From assembly GCA_019423795.1 (NCBI GenBank), contig JAHZAT010000045.1, positions 1 to 36,858 on the forward strand: a DNA stretch of 36,858 bases. The letters are read 5' to 3'. Made by a program: the position numbers and the translations under genes. The notes below the pieces were generated by a model. The model did not search any database, was not told the DNA's origin, and was given only the letters and a program-made list of their open reading frames with translations. This DNA is from Clostridiales bacterium (GTDB taxonomy: Bacteria > Bacillota > Clostridia > Lachnospirales > Lachnospiraceae). Shown here one piece after another: positions 1 through 7,303 of this stretch (the stretch's first letter is position 1; the number at the start of each line of letters is the position of its first letter).

Positions 1-48
1 GAGATGCAGGGGAAACATTATGCAGTGATTCGTGTAGACAGATTCTGA
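1..48 (+). CDS. 3' end of an unidentified gene (partial)
   Basis: Frame 1 is open from the left edge to a TGA at 46-48 and reads EMQGKHYAVIRVDRF, a plausible protein C-terminus. Only 15 codons are visible, so no family can be assigned and a chance open frame is not excluded. The stop is followed within 30 bases by the hairpin repeat at 77-234. Confidence 0.35.
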   Translation, partial: EMQGKHYAVIRVDRF

Positions 49-76
49 TTTGTAGTTTGAAGACGAAAATTATTGG

Positions 77-234
77 TGAAATATTATAAAAAGAGATCAT
101 ATGTCTGCAACCCACTTGCGTTCGGACTCCCACGTAGCTGTACTAAGCTCCTGAATGGTCTAACGACCATCCACTCGCTAAGTGCAGACGTGTCCGTACG
201 GTTGCTGACACATGATCTCTTTTTATAATATTCA
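77..234. repeat. Hairpin repeat element with near-perfect inverted ends
   Basis: The outer arms (77-103 and 207-233) are inverted copies of about 26 bp, including AAAAAGAGATCAT and its complement. Inside lie a GCAACC/GGTTGC pairing, a CGGAC/GTCCG pairing and a tight ATGGTC-TAAC-GACCAT hairpin around 155-172. The inner GC content is clearly above that of the A+T-rich flanks. The layout is that of a folded intergenic repeat (palindromic or MITE-like) or a structured RNA, and I see no transposase. I recall similar GC-rich cores in other Lachnospiraceae intergenic regions, but that is memory and was not checked. Confidence 0.5.
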
Positions 235-423
235 AATAATTTACGTGATTCAATCCACCACACAGTGTGTGTTATACGGTATTGGTTAATAATTTTTGTA
301 TTCGTTAACAGAAGATGAAAGGACTTAAACAACACCGATTGGTCAAAATATTTGAAATATAAACTTAAAGATGTTGAATTGATATTATATATTATATAAA
401 ATTTAATGAATAGAATATTTTAA

Positions 424-452
424 TTGAATAAGTATACACAATTTGATAAAAT
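424..452 (+). promoter_or_regulatory. Promoter of the small membrane peptide
   Basis: A TTGAAT box (424-429), a 17-bp spacer and a TAAAAT box (447-452), with TG one base upstream of the -10 (extended -10). Transcription would start near 460. This makes the GTG at 461 unusable as a translation start and points to the ATG at 575. Confidence 0.6.
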
Positions 453-574
453 AAAAACAGGTGTTACTTCACATTGACGTGAATGGCGGTTTGCTTCCTA
501 CGGGGAGTTCTAGCCCCGATTACATAGATCAATCTCTATTATTGGGAAATCTTACGAAAAGGGGGCTTGAAGTT

Positions 575-676
575 ATGCTAACCATTACAGAACTAATTGC
601 AGTGATTTCACTGTGTGTGGCTTTTTATAGTCTTGGTTATGTGCGTGGAAAGCATGATGCCAAGATAGAGAAATAA
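575..676 (+). CDS. 33-aa hydrophobic peptide, putative type I toxin (holin-like)
   Basis: The peptide begins MLTITELIAVISLC and has one hydrophobic segment (about residues 4-22) followed by a charged tail ending KHDAKIEK. This is the shape of small type I toxins of Firmicutes (TxpA/BsrG or holin-like toxin families), which insert in the membrane. The frame is open further upstream to 461, but the promoter places the mRNA start there, and the only good ribosome site (AAGGGGG at about 559-565) serves ATG 575. The leader of about 115 nt can fold (CGGGG 501-505 with CCCCG 514-518). The gene ends inside a shared hairpin facing a strong antisense promoter. Toxicity is inferred from architecture, not from a recognised homologue; a small regulatory membrane peptide is the alternative. 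Confidence 0.6.
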   Translation: MLTITELIAVISLCVAFYSLGYVRGKHDAKIEK

Positions 677-757
677 CCGCCCATTGACCTGACAAGTTAT
701 GTGAGCGGTTATTCAATCGTTTATATCAGGCAAACCGTCATCGGTAGCACCTTTTCT
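665..757 (-). ncRNA. Putative antisense RNA antitoxin
   Basis: This is inferred from the strong minus-strand promoter at 764-792 and the hairpin at 672-713. The RNA would be roughly 85-95 nt and complementary to the 3' end of the toxin-like mRNA, as in TxpA/RatA- and BsrG/SR4-type modules. No coding frame of interest lies within it. The 3' end is uncertain because the run after the hairpin is only moderately U-rich. Confidence 0.45.
672..713. terminator. Shared hairpin between toxin-like mRNA and antisense RNA
   Basis: AATAACCGC (672-680) pairs perfectly with GCGGTTATT (705-713). The left arm starts within the stop codon of the 33-aa ORF. The hairpin lies in both converging transcripts, so it can act as terminator for the sense mRNA and as the pairing site for the antisense RNA. 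The U-tract is weak on both sides. Confidence 0.55.
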
Positions 758-763
758 ATTATT

Positions 764-792
764 ATAGTAACATTTATATATTTTTATGTCAA
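764..792 (-). promoter_or_regulatory. Antisense promoter facing the small ORF
   Basis: On the minus strand there is a consensus TTGACA (787-792), a 17-bp spacer and TACTAT (764-769) with an extended TG. This is the best promoter match in the first 2 kb. Transcription would start near 757 and run leftwards through the 672-713 hairpin into the 3' end of the 33-aa ORF. Confidence 0.65.
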
Positions 793-856
793 TTAAGATG
801 ATTAAAAATATAAGTGTGTGTTAGTATATATAAGATCAATATGACTGGACAGCATC

Positions 857-1462
857 TTAATCTTTCTCTAAAAGCTGAGCAATAATCGAATTAGGAAGTA
901 CATCTTTCAAAACATCCATACAAGAAAAATCAGTTCTGCTAGTCGGCAGGGCTTTTTTTGTAATTCGAAATCCCATTTTCTGATACATACCAACAGCCTT
1001 ATAAGCCCAAGTATGCGTGTGAAGAAAAATAAAATCAGCATCTGGCTCTACAACAAGAAAACGAGACAAAGCAAACAAAACAATTGCCTTCCCAAGCCCC
1101 TTTCCCTGTTCTTTAGGAGAAGTAGACACCCAATGGATCAAAGGAAACCGAATATCGCTATTTGTCTTAAACCAAGAACTCGTCGTAGCAACAATCTCTC
1201 CCTCAGGATTCACAATAAAACAAACCCGGTCAGCTAAAAGTTCTTCATGAGTTAAAAAAGTTTTAGCAAAATAAGCAGAAGCATCCTCAAAACAATCAAA
1301 CTCTCCAACCAACACTTCAAGCTTCGCCCAAGCAATCTCATCCCCAGATTCAAACATCTTATAAGAATATCCATCAGGCAAAACAGGAACCTTAAGATCC
1401 TCTAAATCCTCAAAAGGCAGACACATCACAATATCTTTATAAACAAGAGACTTATCAAGCAT
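857..1462 (-). CDS. GNAT-family N-acetyltransferase
   Basis: A 201-residue protein. The second half carries the GNAT fold signature: a strand ending at IHWVSTSP, then the acetyl-CoA loop EQGKGLGKAIV (the R/Q-x-x-G-x-G/A pattern), and a C-terminal YKAVGMYQKMGF stretch typical of the family. The acceptor substrate cannot be told. I chose the ATG at 1462 over the upstream ATG at 1495 because GGGGG sits nine bases before it, whereas the longer form adds only a hydrophobic 11-residue lead. It is a single gene between two intergenic elements, with no partner. Confidence 0.85.
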   Translation of the reverse strand: MLDKSLVYKDIVMCLPFEDLEDLKVPVLPDGYSYKMFESGDEIAWAKLEVLVGEFDCFEDASAYFAKTFLTHEELLADRVCFIVNPEGEIVATTSSWFKTNSDIRFPLIHWVSTSPKEQGKGLGKAIVLFALSRFLVVEPDADFIFLHTHTWAYKAVGMYQKMGFRITKKALPTSRTDFSCMDVLKDVLPNSIIAQLLEKD

Positions 1463-1556
1463 AAACAAAAACCCCCATAAAATTAAAAATAACAATAAAT
1501 TGATTAATTAGAGTATACAAGCTATTGAATGAAAAGTCACAGAGTATAAATTAAAT

Positions 1557-1570
1557 AGAAAGTACTTTCT
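1557..1570. repeat. 14-bp perfect palindrome
   Basis: AGAAAGTACTTTCT is a perfect palindrome in the non-coding stretch upstream of the acetyltransferase, about 95 bp before its start. It could be an operator, but no regulator is linked to it. Confidence 0.3.
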
Positions 1571-1661
1571 ACGAATCACTACAAAAATTGAAAACCAATA
1601 ACGTCTAACATACACACCCTTCCGTTTAAAAATTCTTAATTTTATACGAGAATGTCTTCAG

Positions 1662-1861
1662 GTATTCATAAAAACATAAAAAAAGATAGAGGTACGAAAT
1701 GATAGAATTCCATAGGATTTTTTGCAAAATCGCAGCCAACACGGGCACTGTTTGAACGCAGTGAGTTGTGCAGGAGTGTTGGCGGATCAGCGTTTTGCAA
1801 AAAATCCGTCAATGGAATTCGTTTTTCGTACCTCTATCTTTTTTTATGTTTTTATGAATAC
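1662..1861. repeat. 200-bp element with perfect 38-bp terminal inverted repeats
   Basis: Positions 1662-1699 and 1824-1861 are exact inverted copies over 38 bp. Pairing continues inward with mismatches (GAATTCCAT / ATGGAATTC and GGATTTTTTGCAAAA / TTTTGCAAAAAATCC). The centre holds a GC-rich core from GCAGCC (1733) to GGCGGATCAGCG (1781-1792), with an inner AACAC/GTGTT pairing. No coding sequence or transposase is present. It may be a MITE-like palindrome or a large structured RNA hairpin. The core resembles the element at 36709-36806. With the A+T-rich DNA on either side this fills the gap 1463-1896. Confidence 0.7.
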
Positions 1862-1896
1862 TCAATACATTTCCGTTATACAATAAAAATTTTTTC

Positions 1897-1927
1897 TTGA
1901 CACTTCCCTTACGTCACCCTTTATGAT
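1897..1927 (+). promoter_or_regulatory. MerR-type promoter with 19-bp spacer
   Basis: TTGACA (1897-1902) and TATGAT (1922-1927) are separated by 19 bp, the over-long spacing bound and untwisted by MerR-family activators. It lies directly before the gene for a MerR-family protein, so autoregulation is likely. A clear AAGGAGG ribosome site follows at 1947-1953. The rml operon starts 10 bp after this gene and may share the promoter. Confidence 0.7.
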
Positions 1928-1960
1928 AACGTATAGAGAGAAAACCAAGGAGGAATCTAA

Positions 1961-3142
1961 ATGACAAAAGATGGATACTATACATCCGGTGAATTTGCAA
2001 AAAAAGCCAATGTAACACTAAGAACGATCCGCTACTATGACCGTCAAGGCATCTTAAAGCCAAGTAAAGTTGCAGACAATGGATATCGTCTTTATACAGA
2101 TGCCGATTTTGCCAAATTACAAAAAATCTTGTCATTAAAATACCTCGGATTTTCTTTGGAAGAGATCATGACGATGACGATCAACGATGAAGATCAGGAT
2201 TTCATTAAAGAATCTATCGGCTTACAGTTATACCTTGTACAAAAAAAGATGGAACACTTAAAACTGGTAGAGCAATCCTTAGAAGAGATGGAACAAAAGA
2301 TGGATAATGAAGAAGAAATCGACTGGACACAGATGATGAATCTTCTTCACGTAACCAATCTGGAAAAAGGATTGGTAGAACAATATAAGAATGCATCAAA
2401 TCTTGATATCCGTATCGGACTTCATCAAAAATATTCACAAAATCCACAACCATGGTTTGAATGGATCTATGAGCAGTTAAACTTAAAAGAAAAAGACGAA
2501 GTATTAGAACTAGGATGTGGAACAGGGGAACTGTGGAAGAATAAAAATCTTCCAAAAAATGTCCATGTTACTTTATCCGACCAGTCACAAGGTATGGTAA
2601 AAGATGCCAGGAACTATGTCGGAGAGGGAAAAGGACAGATTTCTTATCAGATGATCGACTGTAGACAGATTCCAAAAGAAGATCACAGTTTCGATAAAGT
2701 GATCGCAAACCATGTATTATTTTATCTGGATGACCGACAACAAGTATTTAACGAAATCAAAAGAGTTCTAAAACAAAATGGAACATTTATCTGCAGTACC
2801 TATGGAAGCAGTCATATGCAGGAAATTACCAAGCTGATCAAAGATTTTGATGAAAGGATCACGCTTTCTGATCACAAATTATATGATGTCTTTGGTCTGG
2901 AAAATGGAGAAGAACAATTAAAAAAAGTATTTTCACAAGTAAAAGAAATTGACTATGAGGATGAATTGTTAGTCGATCAGCCAGAACCACTGATCTCTTA
3001 TATTTTATCCTGTCACGGAAATCAGCATGAATATTTAAATCATCGTTATTTAGAATTTAAAGACTTTGTAAGAAAGAAGATGGCAGCCAAAGGAGTGATC
3101 AAGATCACAAAATCTGCCGGGATTTTTATATGTAAACCATAA
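1961..3142 (+). CDS. MerR-family regulator fused to a SAM-dependent methyltransferase
   Basis: A 393-residue protein. Residues 1-75 form a MerR winged helix-turn-helix (YTSGEFAKKANVTLRTIRYY, then GYRLYTDADF); residues 80-118 are a likely coiled-coil dimerisation helix. From about 165 a class I methyltransferase domain replaces the usual effector domain: motif I VLELGCGTGE (181-190), an acidic SDQS after strand 2, and FDKVIANHVLFYL before motif III. Family knowledge: MerR proteins activate promoters with 19-bp spacers when the effector domain senses a ligand; such fusions exist in Firmicutes but their substrates are unknown to me. It precedes rmlD by 10 bp, suggesting control of, or co-transcription with, rhamnose synthesis. 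Confidence 0.88.
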   Translation: MTKDGYYTSGEFAKKANVTLRTIRYYDRQGILKPSKVADNGYRLYTDADFAKLQKILSLKYLGFSLEEIMTMTINDEDQDFIKESIGLQLYLVQKKMEHLKLVEQSLEEMEQKMDNEEEIDWTQMMNLLHVTNLEKGLVEQYKNASNLDIRIGLHQKYSQNPQPWFEWIYEQLNLKEKDEVLELGCGTGELWKNKNLPKNVHVTLSDQSQGMVKDARNYVGEGKGQISYQMIDCRQIPKEDHSFDKVIANHVLFYLDDRQQVFNEIKRVLKQNGTFICSTYGSSHMQEITKLIKDFDERITLSDHKLYDVFGLENGEEQLKKVFSQVKEIDYEDELLVDQPEPLISYILSCHGNQHEYLNHRYLEFKDFVRKKMAAKGVIKITKSAGIFICKP

Positions 3143-3152
3143 AGGAGGAGTT

Positions 3153-3998
3153 ATGAGAGTTTTTGTCACAGGAGTCAAAGGACAGCTTGGTTATGACGTA
3201 ATGAACGAACTAGAAAAACAGGGGCTTGAAGGAATTGGTGTGGATATTGATGAAATGGATATCACAGATGCCGATCAGGTAAATAAAGTGATCAAAGAAG
3301 CAGCACCAGATGCAGTGATCCACTGTGCAGCATATACAGCCGTTGATGCAGCAGAAGACAACGAAGAAATCTGCAGAAAAGTCAATGCACAGGGAACAGA
3401 AAATATCGCAAAAGTCTGTGAAGAATTAGATATCAAAATGATGTATATCAGCACAGACTATGTATTTAACGGGCAGGGTAAGCGACCTTGGGAACCAGAT
3501 GATAAGAGAGAACCTCTTAATGTCTATGGACAGACAAAATATGAAGGGGAACTTGCTATCGAAGAACATGTAAAGAAATTTTTCACAGTCCGTATCGCCT
3601 GGGTATTTGGAGTGAATGGAAAGAACTTTATCAAAACAATGTTAAACTTAGGAAAGACACACGATCATTTAACCGTTGTCAATGACCAGACAGGGTCACC
3701 AACATACACATATGATCTTGCAAGATTGTTAGTGGATATGATCCAGACAGACAAATATGGAAGATATCATGCAACAAATGAAGGAATTTGCACATGGTAT
3801 GAATTTGCCTGTGAAATCTTCAAACAGGCAGGGATGAACGTATCCGTTGCACCAGTCAGCAGTGACGAATATCCTGCGAAGGCAAAACGTCCATCTAACA
3901 GCAGAATGGATAAGAGCAAGCTGACAGCCAATGGATTTACACCATTACCAACATGGCAGGATGCATTAAGCAGATATTTAAAAGAGATTGAATATTAA
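3153..3998 (+). CDS. rmlD: dTDP-4-dehydrorhamnose reductase
   Basis: The last enzyme of dTDP-L-rhamnose synthesis, reducing dTDP-4-dehydro-L-rhamnose with NAD(P)H. The 281 residues fit the family. The Rossmann motif TGVKGQLG is at residues 6-13, the ISTDYVF strand with catalytic Ser/Thr at 99-105, and the YGQTK Tyr/Lys pair at 125/129. A GGAGG ribosome site precedes the ATG by about six bases. It is first in the rml cluster (order D, C, A, B), 10 bp after the MerR-methyltransferase gene. The ORF ends 19 bp before rmlC, so the genes are probably one transcript. Confidence 0.96.
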   Translation: MRVFVTGVKGQLGYDVMNELEKQGLEGIGVDIDEMDITDADQVNKVIKEAAPDAVIHCAAYTAVDAAEDNEEICRKVNAQGTENIAKVCEELDIKMMYISTDYVFNGQGKRPWEPDDKREPLNVYGQTKYEGELAIEEHVKKFFTVRIAWVFGVNGKNFIKTMLNLGKTHDHLTVVNDQTGSPTYTYDLARLLVDMIQTDKYGRYHATNEGICTWYEFACEIFKQAGMNVSVAPVSSDEYPAKAKRPSNSRMDKSKLTANGFTPLPTWQDALSRYLKEIEY

Positions 3999-4017
3999 AA
4001 TAAAAAGGAGAACGATC

Positions 4018-4572
4018 ATGGGAAAAATTACAGTAACACCTTGCGATATTGAAGGACTTTATGTTATTGAACCAACAGTATTTAAAGATGAAAGAGGATA
4101 TTTCGTAGAAACATATAACCAGAACGACATGAAAGAAGCAGGACTTGATATGGTATTCGTACAGGATAACCAGTCTATGTCTACAAGAGGCGTACTTCGT
4201 GGATTACATTTCCAGAAACAGTTTCCACAGGGAAAATTAGTACGAGTTGTGCGAGGAAAAGTATTTGACGTAGCTGTAGACTTAAGATCTGATTCCAAAA
4301 CTTATGGAAAATGGTTCGGTGTAGAATTATCAGCAGAAAATATGAAACAGTTCTATATTCCGGAAGGATTTGCACATGGTTTCTTAGTATTATCTGATGA
4401 AGCAGAATTCTGCTACAAATGTACAGATTTCTATCATCCAGGAGACGAAGGCGGTCTTGCATGGAATGATCCAGAAATCGGAGTTGAATGGCCATTAGAA
4501 GAAGGCGTTGACTTGATCATTTCTGAAAAAGACCAGAAATGGAAAGGTTTAAAAGACACATTTAAGTTTTAA
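4018..4572 (+). CDS. rmlC: dTDP-4-dehydrorhamnose 3,5-epimerase
   Basis: A cupin-fold epimerase acting on dTDP-4-dehydro-6-deoxyglucose to give the L-rhamno ketone. With the ATG at 4018 it is 184 residues, the normal size. The catalytic His is in RGLHFQ (H64), the conserved basic residue in GKLVRVVRG (K73), and the active-site Tyr in FCYKCTDFY (Y133). An upstream in-frame start at 3988 overlaps rmlD and lacks a ribosome site, whereas AAGGAG (4004-4009) serves 4018. Second gene of the rml operon. Confidence 0.96.
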   Translation: MGKITVTPCDIEGLYVIEPTVFKDERGYFVETYNQNDMKEAGLDMVFVQDNQSMSTRGVLRGLHFQKQFPQGKLVRVVRGKVFDVAVDLRSDSKTYGKWFGVELSAENMKQFYIPEGFAHGFLVLSDEAEFCYKCTDFYHPGDEGGLAWNDPEIGVEWPLEEGVDLIISEKDQKWKGLKDTFKF

Positions 4573-4602
4573 TTATTACCCAGAGGGAGAAAGGGAACAC
4601 AA

Positions 4603-5484
4603 ATGAAGGGAATTATTCTTGCCGGAGGTTCCGGTACCAGACTGTACCCATTAACCATGGTAACATCCAAACAGTTACTGCCAATTTATGATAAACCAAT
4701 GATCTATTATCCATTATCTGTATTAATGAATGCAGGAATCCGTGATATTCTTATCATTTCCACACCAAGTGATACGCCAAGATTTGAGTCTTTGTTAGGA
4801 GACGGACATCAGTTTGGAGTGAACTTATCTTATGCAGTGCAGCCATCACCAGACGGACTTGCACAGGCATTTATCATTGGAGAAGATTTTATCGGAGATG
4901 ACAGTGTAGCTATGGTCCTTGGAGATAACATTTTCCACGGACATGGATTGAAGAAACGCCTGTTACGTGCCGCAAATAAAAAAGAAGGAGCAACTGTTTT
5001 CGGATACTATGTAGATGATCCAGAACGCTTCGGAATCGTTGAATTTGATTCTGATGGAAAAGCCATTTCCATTGAGGAAAAACCAGAAAAGCCAAAATCA
5101 AACTACTGTGTCACAGGATTATACTTCTACGATAACAATGTCGTAAAATATGCAAAAGAATTAAAACCATCTGCCAGAGGAGAATTAGAGATCACAGATT
5201 TAAATAAGATCTATCTGGAAAAAGGTGAGTTAGATGTTGAATTACTTGGACAGGGATTTACATGGTTAGATACAGGAACACATGAATCCTTAGTGGAAGC
5301 AACAAACTTTGTAAAAACAGTCGAAACACATCAGCACAGAAAGATCGCCTGCTTAGAAGAGATCGCATATTTAAATCACTGGATCACAAAGGACCAGTTA
5401 TTAACAGATATCGAACCATTAAAGAAAAACCAGTATGGACAGTATTTAATGGACGTTATGGCAGGAAAATTTTTAGATAAATAA
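4603..5484 (+). CDS. rmlA: Glucose-1-phosphate thymidylyltransferase
   Basis: The first enzyme of the pathway, forming dTDP-glucose from dTTP and glucose-1-phosphate. The 293 residues match the family. The nucleotide-binding signature LAGGSGTRLYPLT is at residues 6-18, with further conserved stretches QLLPIYDKPMIYYPL, VLGDNIFHG and WLDTGTHESL. The ribosome site is in GAGGGAGAAAGGG, with a 30-bp gap from rmlC and a 10-bp gap to rmlB. The short form without a C-terminal extension fits the dTDP-rhamnose enzyme rather than UDP-glucose pyrophosphorylase. Confidence 0.96.
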   Translation: MKGIILAGGSGTRLYPLTMVTSKQLLPIYDKPMIYYPLSVLMNAGIRDILIISTPSDTPRFESLLGDGHQFGVNLSYAVQPSPDGLAQAFIIGEDFIGDDSVAMVLGDNIFHGHGLKKRLLRAANKKEGATVFGYYVDDPERFGIVEFDSDGKAISIEEKPEKPKSNYCVTGLYFYDNNVVKYAKELKPSARGELEITDLNKIYLEKGELDVELLGQGFTWLDTGTHESLVEATNFVKTVETHQHRKIACLEEIAYLNHWITKDQLLTDIEPLKKNQYGQYLMDVMAGKFLDK

Positions 5485-5494
5485 GGAGAATAGC

Positions 5495-6517
5495 ATGAAA
5501 ATATTAGTAACCGGTGGAGCCGGATTTATCGGTGGAAACTTTGTTCATCATATGGTAAACAAATATCCTGATTACGAGATCGTAAACTTGGATTTATTAA
5601 CATATGCAGGAAACCTTGAAACATTAAAACCAGTGGAAGACAAACCAAATTACAAATTTGTCAAAGGTGATATCGCAGACCGTGAATTTATCATGGATTT
5701 ATTTGAAAAAGAAAAATTCGATATCGTTGTAAACTTCGCAGCAGAAAGCCATGTAGACCGTTCTATTGAAGATCCATCTATTTTTGTAAAAACAAACGTA
5801 GAAGGGACAGTCGTACTGTTAGATGCAGCAAAGAAATACGGTGTAAAACGTTACCATCAGGTATCTACAGATGAAGTATACGGAGATCTTCCATTAGATC
5901 GCCCAGATTTATTCTTCACAGAGACAACACCACTGCACACATCAAGCCCATACAGCAGTTCCAAAGCAAGTGCAGACTTATTTGTATTAGCTTACCACAG
6001 AACATTTGGACTTCCAGTGACGATCTCAAGATGCTCAAACAACTACGGACCATATCATTTCCCAGAGAAGCTGATTCCACTAATGATCAGCCGTGCCTTA
6101 GCAGACGAAGAACTTCCAGTCTATGGAAGAGGTGAAAATGTCCGTGACTGGTTACACGTATCTGACCACTGCGAAGCTATTGACCTGATCATCCACAAAG
6201 GAAAAGTCGGGGAAGTTTACAACGTAGGTGGACATAACGAACGTACTAACTTAGAAGTTGTAAAGACAATCTTAAAAGCGTTAGACAAACCAGAAAGCCT
6301 GATCAAATTCGTAACAGACCGTCCAGGACATGACATGCGTTATGCGATCGACCCAACAAAACTAGAGACAGAACTTGGATGGGAACCAAAATATAACTTT
6401 GACACAGGAATTGCACAGACGATCGAATGGTACTTAAATAACAAAGAATGGTGGCAGAACATTTTATCTGGAGAGTATGCAAACTATTTCGATAAGATGT
6501 ACGGAAACCGCTTATAG
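5495..6517 (+). CDS. rmlB: dTDP-glucose 4,6-dehydratase
   Basis: An extended-SDR enzyme converting dTDP-glucose to dTDP-4-dehydro-6-deoxyglucose. The NAD motif TGGAGFIG is at residues 6-13; the dehydratase triad STDE is at 124-127 with Asp126 and Glu127, and YSSSK supplies Tyr153 and Lys157. NNYGPYHFPEKLIPL and RDWLHVSDH are further family hallmarks. At 340 residues it is full length. Its stop codon overlaps the ribosome site of the VanZ-like gene (TATAGGAG), so the two are translationally close. Confidence 0.96.
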   Translation: MKILVTGGAGFIGGNFVHHMVNKYPDYEIVNLDLLTYAGNLETLKPVEDKPNYKFVKGDIADREFIMDLFEKEKFDIVVNFAAESHVDRSIEDPSIFVKTNVEGTVVLLDAAKKYGVKRYHQVSTDEVYGDLPLDRPDLFFTETTPLHTSSPYSSSKASADLFVLAYHRTFGLPVTISRCSNNYGPYHFPEKLIPLMISRALADEELPVYGRGENVRDWLHVSDHCEAIDLIIHKGKVGEVYNVGGHNERTNLEVVKTILKALDKPESLIKFVTDRPGHDMRYAIDPTKLETELGWEPKYNFDTGIAQTIEWYLNNKEWWQNILSGEYANYFDKMYGNRL

Positions 6518-6525
6518 GAGTCTGT

Positions 6526-7023
6526 ATGAGAGTACAGAAACAGACAAAACGAGTGTTATACTGGGGGATAACACTCGTTTTGATGATTTTGATTTTTTCA
6601 TTTTCTGCAAAGAATGGTACATCCTCAGCAGGGATGAGTATCGGATATGCGAAAGAACTTGCAAGGATCCTAAGCTTTCTTGGATTCTTCCAGATTCATT
6701 CTAATGCTGATCTTATGATGCATGCAGAAGCGGTGCATACGGTTGTTAGAAAAACAGCACATTTTACGGAGTATGCAGTACTTGGATTCTTTACGTATAA
6801 GGCAGTGTCTTGTGATGTGAAAGATCGAAAGAAAGCAGTGTTAATGGCACAGCTGATTTCTACAGGATATGCATCAACCGATGAGATTCATCAGATGTTT
6901 GTTCCAGGAAGAGAAGGAAAAGTATTTGATGTGATGATCGATAGCTGTGGGGCGTTTTGTGGAATTATGGTATCTTTTATCACGCAGAAATTCATAGAGA
7001 AAAAGAAAGGAAATCAGATTTAA
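6526..7023 (+). CDS. VanZ-like family membrane protein
   Basis: A 165-residue membrane protein with about four hydrophobic segments: residues 12-28, a short one near 45-55, about 78-95 and 140-157. The VanZ-like signature is clear: RKTAHFTEY (H in helix 3) and DEIHQMFVPGREGKVFDVMIDSCG near 125-148. VanZ of Enterococcus gives low-level teicoplanin resistance, and most relatives have no known role beyond the cell envelope. It sits 8 bp after rmlB as the last gene of the rhamnose operon, its stop codon lying in the loop of the operon terminator, so an envelope polysaccharide link is likely. Confidence 0.88.
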   Translation: MRVQKQTKRVLYWGITLVLMILIFSFSAKNGTSSAGMSIGYAKELARILSFLGFFQIHSNADLMMHAEAVHTVVRKTAHFTEYAVLGFFTYKAVSCDVKDRKKAVLMAQLISTGYASTDEIHQMFVPGREGKVFDVMIDSCGAFCGIMVSFITQKFIEKKKGNQI

Positions 7024-7046
7024 GATGTCTGATTTCCTTTCTTTTT
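7005..7046 (+). terminator. Rho-independent terminator of the rml-vanZ operon
   Basis: A perfect 14-bp stem (7005-7018 with 7028-7041), nine-base loop and a TTTTT tail. The loop carries the vanZ-like stop codon. On the minus strand the A-rich left arm gives a T-run, so it may also end the convergent bla-like transcript. Confidence 0.9.
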
Positions 7047-7054
7047 CATGCTCA

Positions 7055-7303
7055 CTAAGCTGGAATCCAATTCCCGATCCATTTTTTTGTTGTTTTGTTA
7101 TATTTTCTTTTGTATAATTTCCCGTTCATAGTCTTATATTTCCAAACGATGACATCGCCGCTGTATACAGAGGAATCTTCTTCTGAAACAGCAATGGAAG
7201 GTTCGCTTGAGGTATTTTGGGCTGAGACGATTGAACCAGAAAATACACCAATAGAGATAAAACTAAGTAAAAATAGAAAAATAAATTTATTTAATGTTTT
7301 CAT
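7055..7303 (-). CDS. Small secreted protein of the BlaI/MecR1 operon
   Basis: An 82-residue protein with a clear signal peptide: KTLNK, a hydrophobic core FIFLFLLSFISIGVFSG and a likely cleavage after VSA (about residue 28). The mature part is short: an acidic linker, then GDVIVWKYKTMNGKLYKRKY and a C-terminus WIGNWIPA rich in aromatic and basic residues. I recall similar tails (VNGKLYKR..W..W) in other small secreted clostridial proteins, but no function is known to me. ATG 7303 has AAAGGAGG about 12 bases upstream; a longer frame to 7369 lies inside the protease gene. It overlaps the mecR1-like gene by 17 bp, implying coupled translation, and could be a signal or substrate of that sensor. 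Confidence 0.75.
   Translation of the reverse strand: MKTLNKFIFLFLLSFISIGVFSGSIVSAQNTSSEPSIAVSEEDSSVYSGDVIVWKYKTMNGKLYKRKYNKTTKKWIGNWIPA

Noticed and set aside
84..335. 83-codon minus-strand frame
   Set aside because: It runs through both arms of the hairpin repeat, has no ribosome site and resembles no protein; the frame is incidental.
461..574. N-terminal extension of the small toxin-like ORF from a GTG at 461
   Set aside because: The promoter places the mRNA start at about 460 and no ribosome site exists there; ATG 575 has one.
1013..1237. Plus-strand frame inside the acetyltransferase gene
   Set aside because: Antisense shadow of a well-supported GNAT gene.
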